Shown: positions 14,301 to 25,932 of the stretch, piece after piece
Layout: each line of letters begins with the position of its first letter
Position numbering within the stretch: the first letter of the stretch is position 1
Assembly (NCBI RefSeq): GCF_048771995.1
Contig: NC_133024.1
Coordinates: 92,598,501 to 92,662,500 of the forward strand
DNA from: Taeniopygia guttata
Lineage: Eukaryota; Chordata; Aves; Passeriformes; Estrildidae
Length of the DNA stretch: 64,000 nucleotides
Direction: 5' to 3'
Position numbers and translations under genes: made by a program
Notes under the pieces: model-generated
Told to the model about the DNA's origin: nothing
What the model saw: only the letters and a program-made list of their open reading frames with translations
The model's database searches: none

Positions 14301-15367
14301 AGGTATCTTGAGGCTGTCCAGTAGCATTTTTTGCAGGAGCTGCAGATACTCCCTTTTAAAACTACTATCCATGACTTTGCTGAAGATAACTCAGTTTTCT
14401 GTGAGTCAAAGGATGGACCTTAGTGTGAGTTCTGATCACACTTGTGCCATTCTCAATAATGAATTTAAAAATGCTGGGGTGCTTGGGCCTTTTTGCTTAG
14501 GTGTCCAGTGTCAGACAGACTTGCAAAAAGATGCAGCTGACCTGGGTTTCATTAGCAGAATAAAAAAGCTTACCCAGCTGCCCTGCTGGGAAGGGCAGAG
14601 CTAGCGCAGAAGGCCACCCTGCAGTTCCTGACCATGATTTCCTGGCCAGTTTTTCCAGTAAACATTGGAAAACATTTTTGGAGTTTTTTCATTGCTCAGT
14701 AGGTTTCTCGCACTAATGAGGCAGGAAATTTAGAAAAACAAATAAAGCATGTTCTACAGCATTCAGTCAAGGTAAAGGGACCTCTAGCCATGAAAAAGAA
14801 GGACTTTCTTTTGCTTGGCTTTGTATCTTGGACATTAGTTATTTCTAGGGGATTTTATTTCACTAGTGGTTGAAAAGAAATTGCTCTTTGCATGCTTGGG
14901 AGAGTCTTCCTCTTGACCAAGTATCACTTTGTCAAGGTGCATTAAGTAAACAACTTACTAGGGTGTAATTATGGGCTTTTGAAAATTAAGGCAAAGTTTG
15001 AGTAGTGTCACAGCTTCTTTGGGGAAATACTTTTTATTCCTGCAGGATTACAACCTTAGGCATTCTGGAGAAAACTTTTTTTCCATGGAAAATTACTTAA
15101 GTTGCACCAGTTTGATGTCAATGACATATTTTTAGCTCTATGACCACAACTTAATGTTTTACCTCATCCTCAGGTACTGAGATTTTAATTCAGTGGCAGT
15201 TAGATCCATAGGAGCCTTAAATTTGAAGGAATTGCTGGGAGATCAGAAAATTTAATTTCTATCAGCTCCATAATTAAAAGAACTGTAATATTCCCATTGA
15301 GATTCTGTACCTGCCATAAGCCTGTAGGTTTCTAACACATTGTTTGAAAGAGAAGCTTTGAAACACG

Positions 15368-15425
15368 ATGCTTATTTTGTAGCAATCACTATAATCATGC
15401 TTACTTTGTAGCAATCATTATAATC
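15368..15425. repeat. 29-bp tandem duplication
   Basis: Two abutting 29-bp units, 15,368-15,396 and 15,397-15,425, beginning ATGCTTA or ATGCTTACT and ending TATAATC; they differ at two positions (T/C and C/T). Confidence 0.9.
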
Positions 15426-17713
15426 AAACGTGCACCTGGACATTACCTTTGACCATCCTCTTAAGGGGTTCTACAGATGAAACTGCAAGACATCCCCCTC
15501 TCACACTCACATAAGCAGCTAGCTGAAGAAGGAAAGATGAATGAGCATTCCAACATTTGTTACCGAATAAGCTGTATTCACACACCACACAGCTTTTTGC
15601 CAAGTCAGAGATTTTGATGTGCTATTTCTGAAGCCATCGAGGATTTTACAGACATCTCTACTTGCCATGTGTTGGCTCTACTTGCTCAGATCTTTTGGAA
15701 CTTTCCCAGAGTCAAAGGCTCCTGTCTGAAAGAGCAGTTCTGAACTCTTACATTTGATGTAAGAATTTGTTCATGCATTTGGTAGTTAGAGTTTTTCTAC
15801 AAGGTCTTGCAGGCTGTTTATTAAAACACTGGTGTCTTTTACTGAGACATCATTAATGGAGCAATAAAAGTAGTGTATATGCTCAAGTGACTCATAGTTG
15901 TATATTGATGCAATTTTCTGTGTTGTTTTCCAAAAGACGATGGCTGGAATGCTATTTGAGCTGCTGCAGTCCACCTGGTGAGTGGGGAGTTTCAGAGAAA
16001 CAACACCTTTCCCTGCCAAGACTAGTAGAAGCAGTATTTTAGTGTAAGTAAAAAGAGCTGGGTTCATGCAGTTCCTCTGGGCTATTTCATCAACACAGTG
16101 TTCACCTGACTGAAGCAGGGCAGACATACTTAATGAGGATCTTCGAGAGGTGCTGGACCTGTGCCTGTCAGGAGGATTAAGTTAAAAAAAAAATAAAAAA
16201 TCCAGCAAACTGCTGACCTGGGCTTTGGCAGGGGCTCATTACAAATTTGAAACAGCAGAGGAAGGACCAGCAGCCCTTTTCAAGCACTAGGAAAAAGAAC
16301 CACAAGCAGAAAACTTTGCATTTTTATTTGGCCCTGAGCTACTTGGAGGAGGCCATATCACGGAGCAGGAGGAGTAGTTCATTCCCTCTGAAAGGGCAGA
16401 AATCACAACTCTTCAAAGAAGGAGCTTTTATTTTAACTTGCTGAGAACAGCCAAGGAATCTAGTAATTATGCTGGACAGGTTTATGCTAAAAGGACATTG
16501 TCAAATGCTTTATAAAACAGTTTATAAAACTCTTCATCACTTCAGCACTTTCTCCTAAATGCATGAAAATAATTCTTCCATTACTAGTTGCAGCCTTCAC
16601 CATTTGGCAGCAATCTGTCCCTCCTCCCCATTTTAATTTATATTGAAAAATACCATTACACATACATTACACATTGAATCTTTTCTTTAGTGGCTTGTAA
16701 GTTTACCTCTTCCTGTCTGCTCCACAGAAAACCAAGATTCAAGACAGAGAAATTATATGGAGAGAGGAAAAAACTGGTAAAGAGAAAAAAACCTAAAATA
16801 TTGTAATTGCATCTGTTTGAACACTCCTTTGGCAGTGATCATCATTACTAAATCTGACATGATGTAGGAAAGATTATTACTTAAAATACACCTTTACACT
16901 TTTGAAGGACAGGTTGATAGGATCATATAAACAATAATTTTAGCTACAGGGACTAATGAGAGGGAGGGGGCTGATGACAGAGCCACGTGATGATTAAGAA
17001 ACAACTGGAAATGGGGGAGAGCTTTTCTTCCATGATGAGCACATCCTATGCCAACCTTCATCTGTTTCCTGTGTGTGTAATGGAGAGGGTTGAAAAGGAG
17101 ATGCAGCTGCCCATGCCTCTTGTGGCAAATCTGTCACCACTAAGTGAATTAAAAATGAACTTCTGGAGAAGGAGAAGCTCCAGAGAAGGGAGTGTTATCC
17201 CCCTGTTCCCAAAGCCTTTCCTCCCATTTTTGTCCTGACATGCTGCTTTAGTGTATAAATTTTCCCAACACAGGGATCAATTCCATGCTTCTGCTTACTG
17301 TTGTAAATTCAGTTGTTTGTTCTTTCCATCCCTGCCATAGCTGCAGGGAATCAGAATAACTGCCCCTTTGCTCTGCATTAATGGCATCCCTTGAGATACT
17401 GGATTTCAAGTCTTTACCTCTCTCAGAGTAGAAAAGCCTAATTCTCTTTGTATTTGAGTCAGTCTTGGTTTTCTGACTCTTCACAGCAGTTCCTGGGTTC
17501 CGGAGCTGGTGGCAGCATCCTTGAGGAGAGCTGTTCTTTAGGAGCTGCCATCTGCACACACAGGGTAGGAGGGAACTGGCTAAGGAGCAACTTTCTAACA
17601 ACAACAACAACAAAAAAGTAACTGAGCTCATTGTGAAGGACAATCAGAATTAGAGACAACAGTGCTGTGCAAAAGGCATTTTAGGATACATATTGTCTGT
17701 ATGACACACTAAG

Positions 17714-17970
17714 TGATCCTTCAAGTTTTCTGGACGCCCTTGAAGCCTCATCTGGAGCACTAAGTATTATCTGGGGTACTGTAATTAAGAAAAGATGTAA
17801 ACCAGAATGATCAGAGAAGAACACAGGTGCTGATGAGATTGTGCATAAAAAAAGAACTTCAGAAGGGTGACTGAACTGGGTGGCTTAGGTTAGAAAGCAA
17901 GAAAACTAAGGGAAGCATAGTAACCATTTTCTATGTATCAACTGAGTGCAGAAAGGAAGAAAAAATCTTT
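17714..17970 (+). mobile_element. Old, highly diverged CR1-like fragment
   Basis: Recognisable only in patches: GCCTCATCTGGAGCACTAAG followed by TCTGGGGTACT resembles the CR1 block encoding the HLEYCVQFWAP region; ATGATCAGAG follows at the right spacing, and later a patch like TTTAGAAAAGAGAAGACTGAGGGGA of CR1 consensus is seen in decayed form near 17,890-17,920. No tail is preserved. Assignment is by eye and tentative. Confidence 0.5.
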
Positions 17971-20231
17971 TTATATTCCTCCAACAAGAAAAATTTGGTC
18001 TGTATTGCAGAAAGTGAGACTGAGAAAAGAAAAAAAATTTATTGCCAAATGTCATAGGTCTGCAGAATCATTTATCCAGTAAGTATATAAAGCCATTCCC
18101 AATAAAAGTATGCATAAATGAACATGTGAAAGAGATGCTGATGGGAATCACATTATCTACAGATGATGGAGTAAATAGCATACCAAATTACCTTCTGTTC
18201 CTATTTCTTAAATATCTTTGTTTATTTTTCATCTCAGCTGTAAGAAAAAAGCACATTAATATGCAGGGCTTTTCAAAAAGACCATATATATCTATTTAAC
18301 ATTACCGTTTGCCTATTAGAAAGGAAGGTAAGCCCAAATTTATTGTTAGAAAGGAAGTTATTTACTGTTAGAAAGGAAGGTAAGCCCAAATTCCTCAGAC
18401 TGCTGCGACATAGGTCATTGTATACCTATCTGAATGCCTTCCTCCTAGAAAGGAGACTTTTTCTATGACCTGGGCCATTAGTTCTCCAAGTTCTTACATT
18501 TTTAAATGAGTTTGGTAGACTGAGTGAAAAGTCACCTTGAGCTATGTCTCTCCCAGGATTTGCTTGGAATCAGAAAGTTTTCCCTGCTAACTGTCTTCTC
18601 CTCATCTTGTGATCAATTGTAAGGTCTGCTAGAAAACTTATAGGAAAGGAAGACAATGCTTCTTTCCTGTATTTTTTCCTTAATTATTTATATACCATCT
18701 GGACAGAAATCTACTCACCAAGTCAACATGTTCTGCACATAAATTAAAGAACATAACCACATCTGCCACTACAGATCTTTGAAATGTAAAGATTTTTTAA
18801 TGTTACTACACAATCCAGATCATGTTACATCTGACAGAAACTGCAGGCAGAAAAAGTTAATTTTTACCTTATTTCCTCTCCCCTAATATTCCCTGTTTAA
18901 CTGAATAAAAACTTCCCTGAAAAAAGGAAGCTGTGAGGCAAATTTTTTCTTCGCATAAAATAACTTCTCAATCTAGCTTTTAAAATGTGGCAATATAAAT
19001 GAATAAATATGACATTTATTCAAATTACTTTAATCTATAGAAAATAAGTGGATTAGAGGGTTACTGTCAGGTCAGTTCAGCCTTACTGTTTAGCTTTTGT
19101 GAAAAAACTAAATGTGACAGGGGTAACCAACCAATTGTAAGTTGAATCATTGTGATATCTCTTAATTTCTGATGGTAACATGTCTCCTTTAAACCATAAG
19201 ACCATGTTTTGCAATTGAATTCTATAGTGTAAAAAGCTTCATAGCAATAGCATTTGTAATTTACATTCATTTCAACATTTAACTTTAAAAGCAAAAGTGA
19301 TCAAAGTTCTAGAAAATTGTGTTTCAAAACATTTTGTTAGGTTATATTCACTTATAGGATAAATATAGTTGATAGTTTTCTTGAAATATGCATTGACTTC
19401 TGAATCCATCCTCTTAAAATCAGTCCATCCAGAGGACAGATGTCAGCCAGGTCCAAAAAGGAACTCCCATGTAGTCAGTGGGAAAAACAGGATATGATCT
19501 GTGTTGCCATTTGAAGCTTCCATTTGATAGACATAGACCCATTTCAAAGGTAAGAAACATTCTGCAACATTTATTTAAACTCTCTTTAGTAAAGTGATTG
19601 TACTTTTTCCATTTTGGGAAGTCTAAGATATATTTTCATGACAAAACCCCTCGACTATCAACCACTAGCTACTTTGATTTAGAAAAACAACAAAAACTTT
19701 GTCAAAATGAGGTGATAAAAAGTAACTAGAAGTTCATGTCCATGCATTTGTCTGTAACAGAAGATAATTATTAAACTTATGTACTATAGAGAAGTGAATT
19801 GACATGGAAGACCTCCAAAGTTCAAATTAAAATTTAAAAATATTCTGGGACTTTTTCAAATATTCCAGTTGCAGTATTTCAAGGAGTACTTATAGAAGAG
19901 ACTCTATAAAGAAAATATTGCCTCTTAAGAAACTAGTAATTCACACTCTGCAAGCACAAATGAATTCTATGCAGATATTCTGGTAGAAATCTCTGTACTC
20001 TGTCTGGAAGTCATAGTTATTGTGAGGATGCAAAATGAGTATGTGTTTGCTCAAGCACATATATATTTGACAATCAGAGCAGATGAGTCTTACACATACA
20101 AATTCTGATCCTGCAGTGTTTATTTATAGCATTTATAACAACTTCTTTTGGTAAGACAACTCATATATGTAGTATTTCCAGGATGATAATTGCATGATGG
20201 ATATCGCATAAGCGTGAGAAGACACTAGTTT
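17971..20231. other. Intergenic, short degenerate repeats
   Basis: AT-rich. The only structure seen is a cluster of three related units at 18,316-18,394. No coding signal. Confidence 0.6.
18316..18394. repeat. Three copies of a TTAGAAAGGAAG unit
   Basis: Units at 18,316-18,342, 18,346-18,365 and 18,368-18,394. The first and third share TTAGAAAGGAAG followed by GTAAGCCCAAATT; the middle is shorter and diverges after TTAGAAAGGAAG. Confidence 0.85.
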
Positions 20232-20606
20232 CACATTTGAGAATTGAAACCCAATTCCAGCCTTGCAAAGGGCAGCCCAAGGCTCACACCATGTGCCTGA
20301 GAACATTGTCCAAGTGTACCTTGAAATCTGTCAGGTCAATGTTGTGACCACTTCCCTGGGGAGCCCTTTCCAGTGCCCAGCCACAGTCTCAATAAAGAAC
20401 CTTTTCCTAGTACACAACCTAAATCTCTCCTAACACAGTTTCGTACCTTTCTGGTCACCACAGAGAAGAGATCAGTTCTTCTCCTCTTCCCCTCACAAGG
20501 AAGTTGTAGACTTCAGTAAGGTGTCCCTTAGTCTTCTCTCTAGGCTGAACAAAGTGACCTCATCTGCTCCAGATATGGCTTTCCCTCTAGGTCCCTCGTG
20601 ATCTTT
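20232..20606 (-). mobile_element. CR1 LINE 3' end, minus orientation
   Basis: Reads as a CR1 3' region in reverse: AATTCCAGCCTTGCAAAGGG near its 3' end, then CCCTGGGGAGCCCTTTCCAG (the reverse of the CACTGGAACAGG block), TCTCAATAAAGAACCTTTTC, and TCTTCTCTCTAGGCTGAACA towards its 5' end. It is the only recognised CR1 copy in this window in minus orientation, and abuts a plus-oriented copy starting about 20,630, so the pair is head to head. Confidence 0.85.
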
Positions 20607-20629
20607 GGATGGATAAAGAATCAATCTGA

Positions 20630-21399
20630 ATGGGGCAGCTCATTTGCTGGAGGGAAGGGATGTCATCGAGAGGAAAATTGAGACATCTGAGGAGTGGGTC
20701 TGTGAAAACCTGATGAAGTTCAACTAGGCTGGTGTAAGCTCCTGCATGTGGGGCAATCACCAGTATCAAAATAAGCTGTGGGATGGATAGATTGAAGTAA
20801 CCCTGCAGAGGACTTGGAGATACTGGTGGACTAAAACTGTACAAGAATCAGCAATATACACTTGCAGTGCAGAAATCCAACTTTATCCTGGGCTGCATCA
20901 AGAGCAGTGTCCCCAGTGGGATGAGAGAGGTGATTCTGTCCCTCTTCTCTGCTCTTATAAAATCCCATATGAAGTATGTGTGCAGCTCTGGAGACCTAAG
21001 CGCAGGAAATTTGTGGACTTGTGTCCAGAGAGTGACCATGAAGATGATCAGAGGCCTGGAGCACCTCTCCTACAGAAACAGGCTAAAAGAGTTGGGCTTG
21101 TTCAAGGGACAATGGTTTTAAACTGACAGAGGGTGGATTTAAATTGGATGTAAAGGAAGACATTTTTTACAGGGAGTGTGGTGAGGCACTGGAATGGGTT
21201 TCCTAGAGAAATCGTGGGTATCCCATTCCTGGAAATGTTTAGGGCCAGGTTGGATGAGGTCTGGAGCAACTTGGTCTAGTGAAAGGTTTTCCTGTCCATG
21301 ACAAGTTTGCTTAGATGGTGGATCTTTAAATATCTTCTTTAAAATATGCCCCAATCCAAACCATTCTGTTGTTCTATGGTTCTATGATGTTATTGTTCT
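20630..21399 (+). mobile_element. CR1 LINE 3' part with an internal deletion
   Basis: Good match to the CR1 consensus from the block GGGATGTCATCGAGAGGAAA, through AACCTGATGAAGTTCAAC and GTCCTGGGCTGCATCAA-type sequence (TTTATCCTGGGCTGCATCAA at about 20,881). The remnant ORF reads FILGCIKSSVPSG, EVILSLFSAL and KMIRGLEHLSYRNRLKELGL. At about 21,103 the sequence jumps from GTTGGGCTTGTTCA to GGGACAATGGTTTTAAACTG, so roughly 140 bp of consensus between these blocks are missing. It ends with CCATTCTGTTGTTCTATGG and further tail units. Confidence 0.92.
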
Positions 21400-23359
21400 A
21401 CATACTTAAAGCCTTAATTTTCAAACATATTCATTAACCTAAATTCTCCATTTGACAGTTGTTTCATCTTACAAAACACTTCTCAGAGACTGGGAAAGAG
21501 CCTCAGATGCCTCTCTTGTTTAAGTTTAGGTGGCATGTATCTAAATCTTACTAGGAAGATTGGAACACATATCATAAAAGGAAATGTTCAAACGTTCAAA
21601 TGGAGCAAAAAGTTATGGGTAAAACACAGGGAAAAGGACAGCAATAAAAGGTGTTCATTCTTGGCACAGGAATAGATACCCCATCTGCTTTTGCAATATC
21701 TGAGTAATTTAATGGTAGGACTTTACAGATTTGCTTCTTTGGATCTCCTCAAGATTATCAATATAAAAATAAAAAATAAATTTTATTTGTATACTTTTGA
21801 TGGTCAGAGCAATGCTGTGCTGGTTTTGTTGGTCATAAGTCAATTCTATAAATTCAAGTAGTGCATTAAACTAACAGTGCAATTCAGTCATCACCACTCA
21901 TACTGAAAAGTATGAAATGATCTCTCAACCTCCTACTCTGACTTTTGTATAATATGTTTATACACGTAACAGAGGCAAATGAGCACAAAATAAAATATTT
22001 CCCCAGCTATGGTGATGCTCTTTTGTTCACAGGTAAAATAAATTCAATCATCTAGGAAAAGAATCCAAACTTACTATCTCTTTTCTGCTGTTTGTACAGC
22101 AAGAGCAGAGGAAAAAGTAACTCCTGAAATAATTTTTTGCAGTGAGATTGTTAGCAGGCCAATAGCTGGTAAGGTCTCATTATTCAGATGCTGTCACACT
22201 ATTTTCTTGCTTGTTTGCTTTTGAAGCACATATAGAAAGTGAGCTCTGTTGCACAGGGAAGATTCTTGTCAAGAGAAAGTACCCAGTGCTGCTCCTCCTT
22301 TTGTGAGTTATAGTGGCTCTGTTCTTACTCAATTCAGTGGAACAGACCATCTGAAAAAAACCCCAAATTTTCACACTTCACCAGGTTAAAACCCAAGGCC
22401 TTTATCATAATTTTTCTTGCTACTTAGCTCTTGCATGTGGTATCTTTTATTCTATGTGAGACAACATTCTTACAGCAGGTTTGGGGTTACAATTCCAAAC
22501 TGTGAAGTGTTTGTCTAAAAAACACAACATGACTTTTTTTGCTGCTAAAATATTTAGAAAAATTACTGTAAAAAAATCCCTGGCGTTCAATTGTAAGTAG
22601 AATAGGTTTTCTAAATCTTTGGTTGTATCATTGCATCTCATCATTTTATTAGTAACAAGACTTGTGTCAAAAATAAAATCCCCTTCATTAAGCCAAACTG
22701 ATTCTGCCCAGTGCCCTCAAAGAGTAAAAGATTGTCAAATAAGAGATTTTTGAGATTGAGGTAGTGGGAAATCAAGAACCATTTTTAAATTTTGCACATT
22801 GAACTTATTAAAGTACTGAAAGCTAATTGAAATCTTGCACAAACTTAGAGATGACAGGAGTAGCTCCTCCCAGTAAACTGTAGCATAGTCAGACTGCAGA
22901 CTCTGGCTGGTGTGTAAATATTCTCCATTTTGGTTGGTAGTCTGTTTCTAATGCGTGCATTTTTATTTAGTAATACAGAAACAGTGAAGTTGTTAACTGA
23001 TTCTTTCTTACACCTTTTTCAGTGGGTGAGGTTAAATTTACCTTTTCTATGCAGCTCTATCTCTTCTCTTTTACTGAATGCAAAATTTGTAGGCTCCTCA
23101 GATTGTAACACCTTCCATATTGGAAAACATTTTAGGAGATGCCTAAGCTATTTCAGGTACTAAAAATGCTTTTCTCTTAGGGTGGTTGCAGTGTTCCAGC
23201 CAATTGTTTGGGCACATGGCAGCTGCGTGTCTCTGCTCTACCTCATCCTGCAGCAATAACTCTCTTCTGCTGCCCTGATCAATAGATATGCTTTGCCACT
23301 GCCTTAAACATCTGTGGGACACTGTGTAGAAAACCTTGAATTTGATTATTTTGCAGACC
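21400..23359. other. Intergenic, nothing recognised
   Basis: Between the head-to-head CR1 pair and the solo LTR. No gene or additional transposable element was recognised on either strand. Confidence 0.6.
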
Positions 23360-23365
23360 CCCTCC
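23360..23365. repeat. Left target-site duplication of the solo LTR
   Basis: CCCTCC immediately left of the LTR; the identical hexamer sits immediately right of it at 23,853-23,858. Confidence 0.8.
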
Positions 23366-23436
23366 TGTAACGACGTATATTTGTATTCCACGGACAGATT
23401 CAAGCGAGATCTCTTTGGTGCTCTTGGGGGAAGAGG

Positions 23437-23442
23437 TTTATT
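23437..23442 (-). promoter_or_regulatory. LTR polyadenylation signal
   Basis: AATAAA on the minus strand within CTGAATAAACCTC, about 72 bp upstream of the LTR's 3' terminus, where retroviral LTRs place their poly(A) signal. Confidence 0.6.
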
Positions 23443-23778
23443 CAGGATACATTGTGACCCTGCCTCGAGCTGCCAGACACAGCACGTGGCTGGGCCTCGG
23501 GTGATGGGGGAGGGGAGAGACAGAGAGGAGAGCAGGGACTCCCGGAGGACTCTCCAGGAGGGGAAGGGAAGATCCAAGAGGGCGTCCAGCCCCCTGGAGA
23601 CCCCTTATCAAGGGGGGCTCCAGGGTGGGCTGGAACAGGACCTGGGCCAATGGGGTCACAGGCACCTGATGGTTCAGGGGAGGGTTACAGATGTGGGGTG
23701 AACCATACATTCTGGGGGGTGACATGGGAGAATCCATTCGGCTTTTGGACCCCGCTGAAGGTGAGGGTGATTGTCCAG

Positions 23779-23791
23779 CCAGTAGGGGGCG
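23779..23791 (+). promoter_or_regulatory. CTCF-like motif inside the LTR
   Basis: CCAGTAGGGGGCG fits the vertebrate CTCF core (CCASYAGRKGGCR) at every position. It lies in the upstream (U3-side) part of the LTR, on the opposite strand to LTR transcription. Occupancy cannot be judged from sequence. Confidence 0.5.
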
Positions 23792-23852
23792 TTATATTCG
23801 TCCTGGCTGTACCATTGTGGTTCTTAATCATATTTATCTACCCTCCCCAACA

Positions 23853-23858
23853 CCCTCC
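23853..23858. repeat. Right target-site duplication of the solo LTR
   Basis: CCCTCC directly after the LTR terminus CCCCAACA; matches the left copy exactly. Confidence 0.8.
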
Positions 23859-25692
23859 TTGCCTTAAATTTCTAAAACATGCTTGGGCCTGTGTGATGGA
23901 ATTAATAAAAACTAAATTAAAGGTGGGTTGAATATTAAGAGCTCTTCTGATGAGCCTCTCCTTTTTTCTTCTGATTTTAGTGTCAGATAGTTGGAAGGAA
24001 AAACTTTAGGCTTTCAAAGATGATGAACAGATCTCTCTACAACTGAATTTTTTGTTGATTTCTTCATCTACATCATGAAAAAAAAAACAAACAAAAACTT
24101 GAAACTGTTGAGAGATAAAAAAACAGGTAAGAAAAAAGGGGAGAAATTCATCTACCCAAGAATTAACAATTTTTCTGAGATCATAAAATCAGTATCTCGT
24201 AGCTCAGTTAAACTAAATTTCATAAGATAGACCAAGCAGAAGGGGACACTGAATCTCAGCTGCCCCCACTGAAGGTGGGTCCTATCACAGTGGGGCTGCT
24301 GGCTGGTCCAGGAAATATATCTTCTCTTTGCTGTTGAGCAGTAAGCTTAGTCTGTGCGAAATTGGCTCATACAATATTGTACAAATTGATTCTAACACAT
24401 TTCTAATTTTAAAGAAAACTGGGTTTTATTTGCTTTTGTGTTCAACAGTACACATATTTTTCTATGCAATAGCTCCCATGAAAACTATTCATACCACTTC
24501 ACCAGCCAGCCAGGGTAAAAGCATCTGTCTATGATGGAAGAAAGTTATTGAGATGTCAACAGGGATTCAACAAAAATGGAGAGAATGATGAAATTGTGGC
24601 TGAAATCCAACCTATAGAAAACTAATTACATGTGAAACTATTACATAAGGCATATGTTTCTGTTCATTTCCTTTGTGTACCAGGTCAGCCTGACTCGATT
24701 GTAATATTATGAGAAGGATTTTATCATCTGCAACACTGAGATGACTAACTCACTTAGGGTTGAGATTCGAAAGGGATTTTGTAACAGTTCAGTGAAAGTA
24801 ATCTGTGTTATTGCTCACCAGAGAATGCTGTCATTTTAAGAAAAATGCAAAGTTCAGACGTCAAAGTTCCATGAGGGCGGAAGAAAAATCCCTTGTGGTT
24901 GATCCTGACTCCCTTTAGCTGGGGCAGAGTTTATGAAGAAGTGTAAAGTCATCTACCTACTGAGGGCAATACAACTACATATCTAAAATATTTGTAGACC
25001 ACACCACTTTTTGCCTTTTGTACAAACACCAATATCTGTTTGGGAGGTACAGATGTACAGAGTAATTAATACAAGCTCCAAACTGTACGAAACATCAAGT
25101 CCAAGCAGCATGGGTATAGGCAAGAGTAACTTCTCGAGCAACAAGGAATCCTCCTTCAGATCCGTTTTCCAGCAAGCATTTCCTGTCCCTGAATTTATTT
25201 CAAGAAAAAACTTGTAGCTAGTAAAATTATTTTGAAAAGGTGTTTGATCTTGTAAGACAGGAGAAAGAAATAAAAATCTGAGTTAAAAGTTATCAATGAA
25301 ATGGATATTAATTTATTATCTAGAATTTTCATCTATTCAAAAAACACAGTATAAATATTTAATTAAACACAAATCTGATGCCTACAAGATGGAAATGTAA
25401 TGACATATCTATTAAGTTAGATAATTAATTCCACAGATCATAGTCAGTTTCAGGTCTAAATAACATGCTCTGAAGAGCCTAATATAAGCTTGATTTTATG
25501 CACTCAAAATAGCAAGAGGACATACAAAGGGAGGAAAGGCTTATGAACTTACATGTACATGTTGGTGGGTTTGTGTCTGCTTACTTTATTGTTATTAGCA
25601 AGTCAGGTGCACAGGCAGAATATTTGTCTTGCTGTGGTATCTTGGTTTCAAGATATGAAATATTAAAAGCCTAAGCATATGGTAATTATATG

Positions 25693-25706
25693 ATATATAT
25701 ATATAT
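25693..25706. repeat. (AT)n microsatellite
   Basis: Seven AT units within a longer AT-only stretch. Confidence 0.85.
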
Positions 25707-25912
25707 AAAATTATATACAGGAGAAAGTTTTAAGCTTGACAGTTTATATGGAATATATTTTTAATACTTCATAAGTTTTCAAAAGTAATTTCCAGTCTTC
25801 TTTTGTACTTTCCTTGACTAATTTGTTAAATAACAGATTCTTTACTTTCACAAGGCCTCCTCACATTGTAGCTGTGACTTATCCTACAGAAGTACCTCCT
25901 CAAATCTTAACC

Positions 25913-25932
25913 AAAAAAAAAAAAAAAAAAAA
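25913..25932. repeat. Poly(A) tract, A20
   Basis: Uninterrupted A20; no target-site duplication or retrogene body recognised. Confidence 0.9.

Larger units (their letters stand above)
6486..17713. other. Intergenic, simple repeats only
   Basis: About 11 kb without a recognisable gene. Low-complexity tracts include T/G-rich DNA at about 7,437-7,475, A17 at 11,296-11,312, T-rich at about 12,620-12,633, A-rich purine tract at 13,048-13,080, and a 29-bp tandem duplication at 15,368-15,425. A 113-codon open frame on the minus strand at 15,786-16,127 has no recognisable domain. Confidence 0.65.
23366..23852 (-). mobile_element. Solo LTR of an endogenous retrovirus
   Basis: A 487-bp GC- and CpG-rich block with sharp edges in AT-rich DNA. 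On the minus strand it begins TGTTGGGGAGG and ends CGTCGTTACA, the TG...CA ends of an LTR. AATAAA lies at 23,442-23,437 about 72 bp before the LTR end, as expected for an R/U5 boundary signal. The flanks carry an exact 6-bp direct repeat (CCCTCC at 23,360-23,365 and 23,853-23,858), a target-site duplication length typical of class II (beta- or alpharetrovirus-like) elements. No gag, pol or env lies on either side, so this is a solo LTR left by LTR-LTR recombination. The family could not be named. Confidence 0.85.

Noticed and set aside
15786..16127. 113-codon open frame on the minus strand
   Set aside because: No domain, no signal peptide, no splice context and no recognisable homologue; length is within chance for AT-rich DNA of this size.
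23143..23737. Overlapping open frames of 99-144 codons on both strands
   Set aside because: They lie over the solo LTR and arise from its GC-rich composition; LTRs of this kind do not encode proteins, and the frames run through its boundaries.
24255..24305. Possible hairpin CCCCACTG with CAGTGGGG
   Set aside because: Only 8 bp of perfect pairing with mismatches beyond; too weak to annotate.
25830..25932. A20 run considered as a retrogene poly(A) tail
   Set aside because: No coding remnant upstream and no flanking direct repeat.
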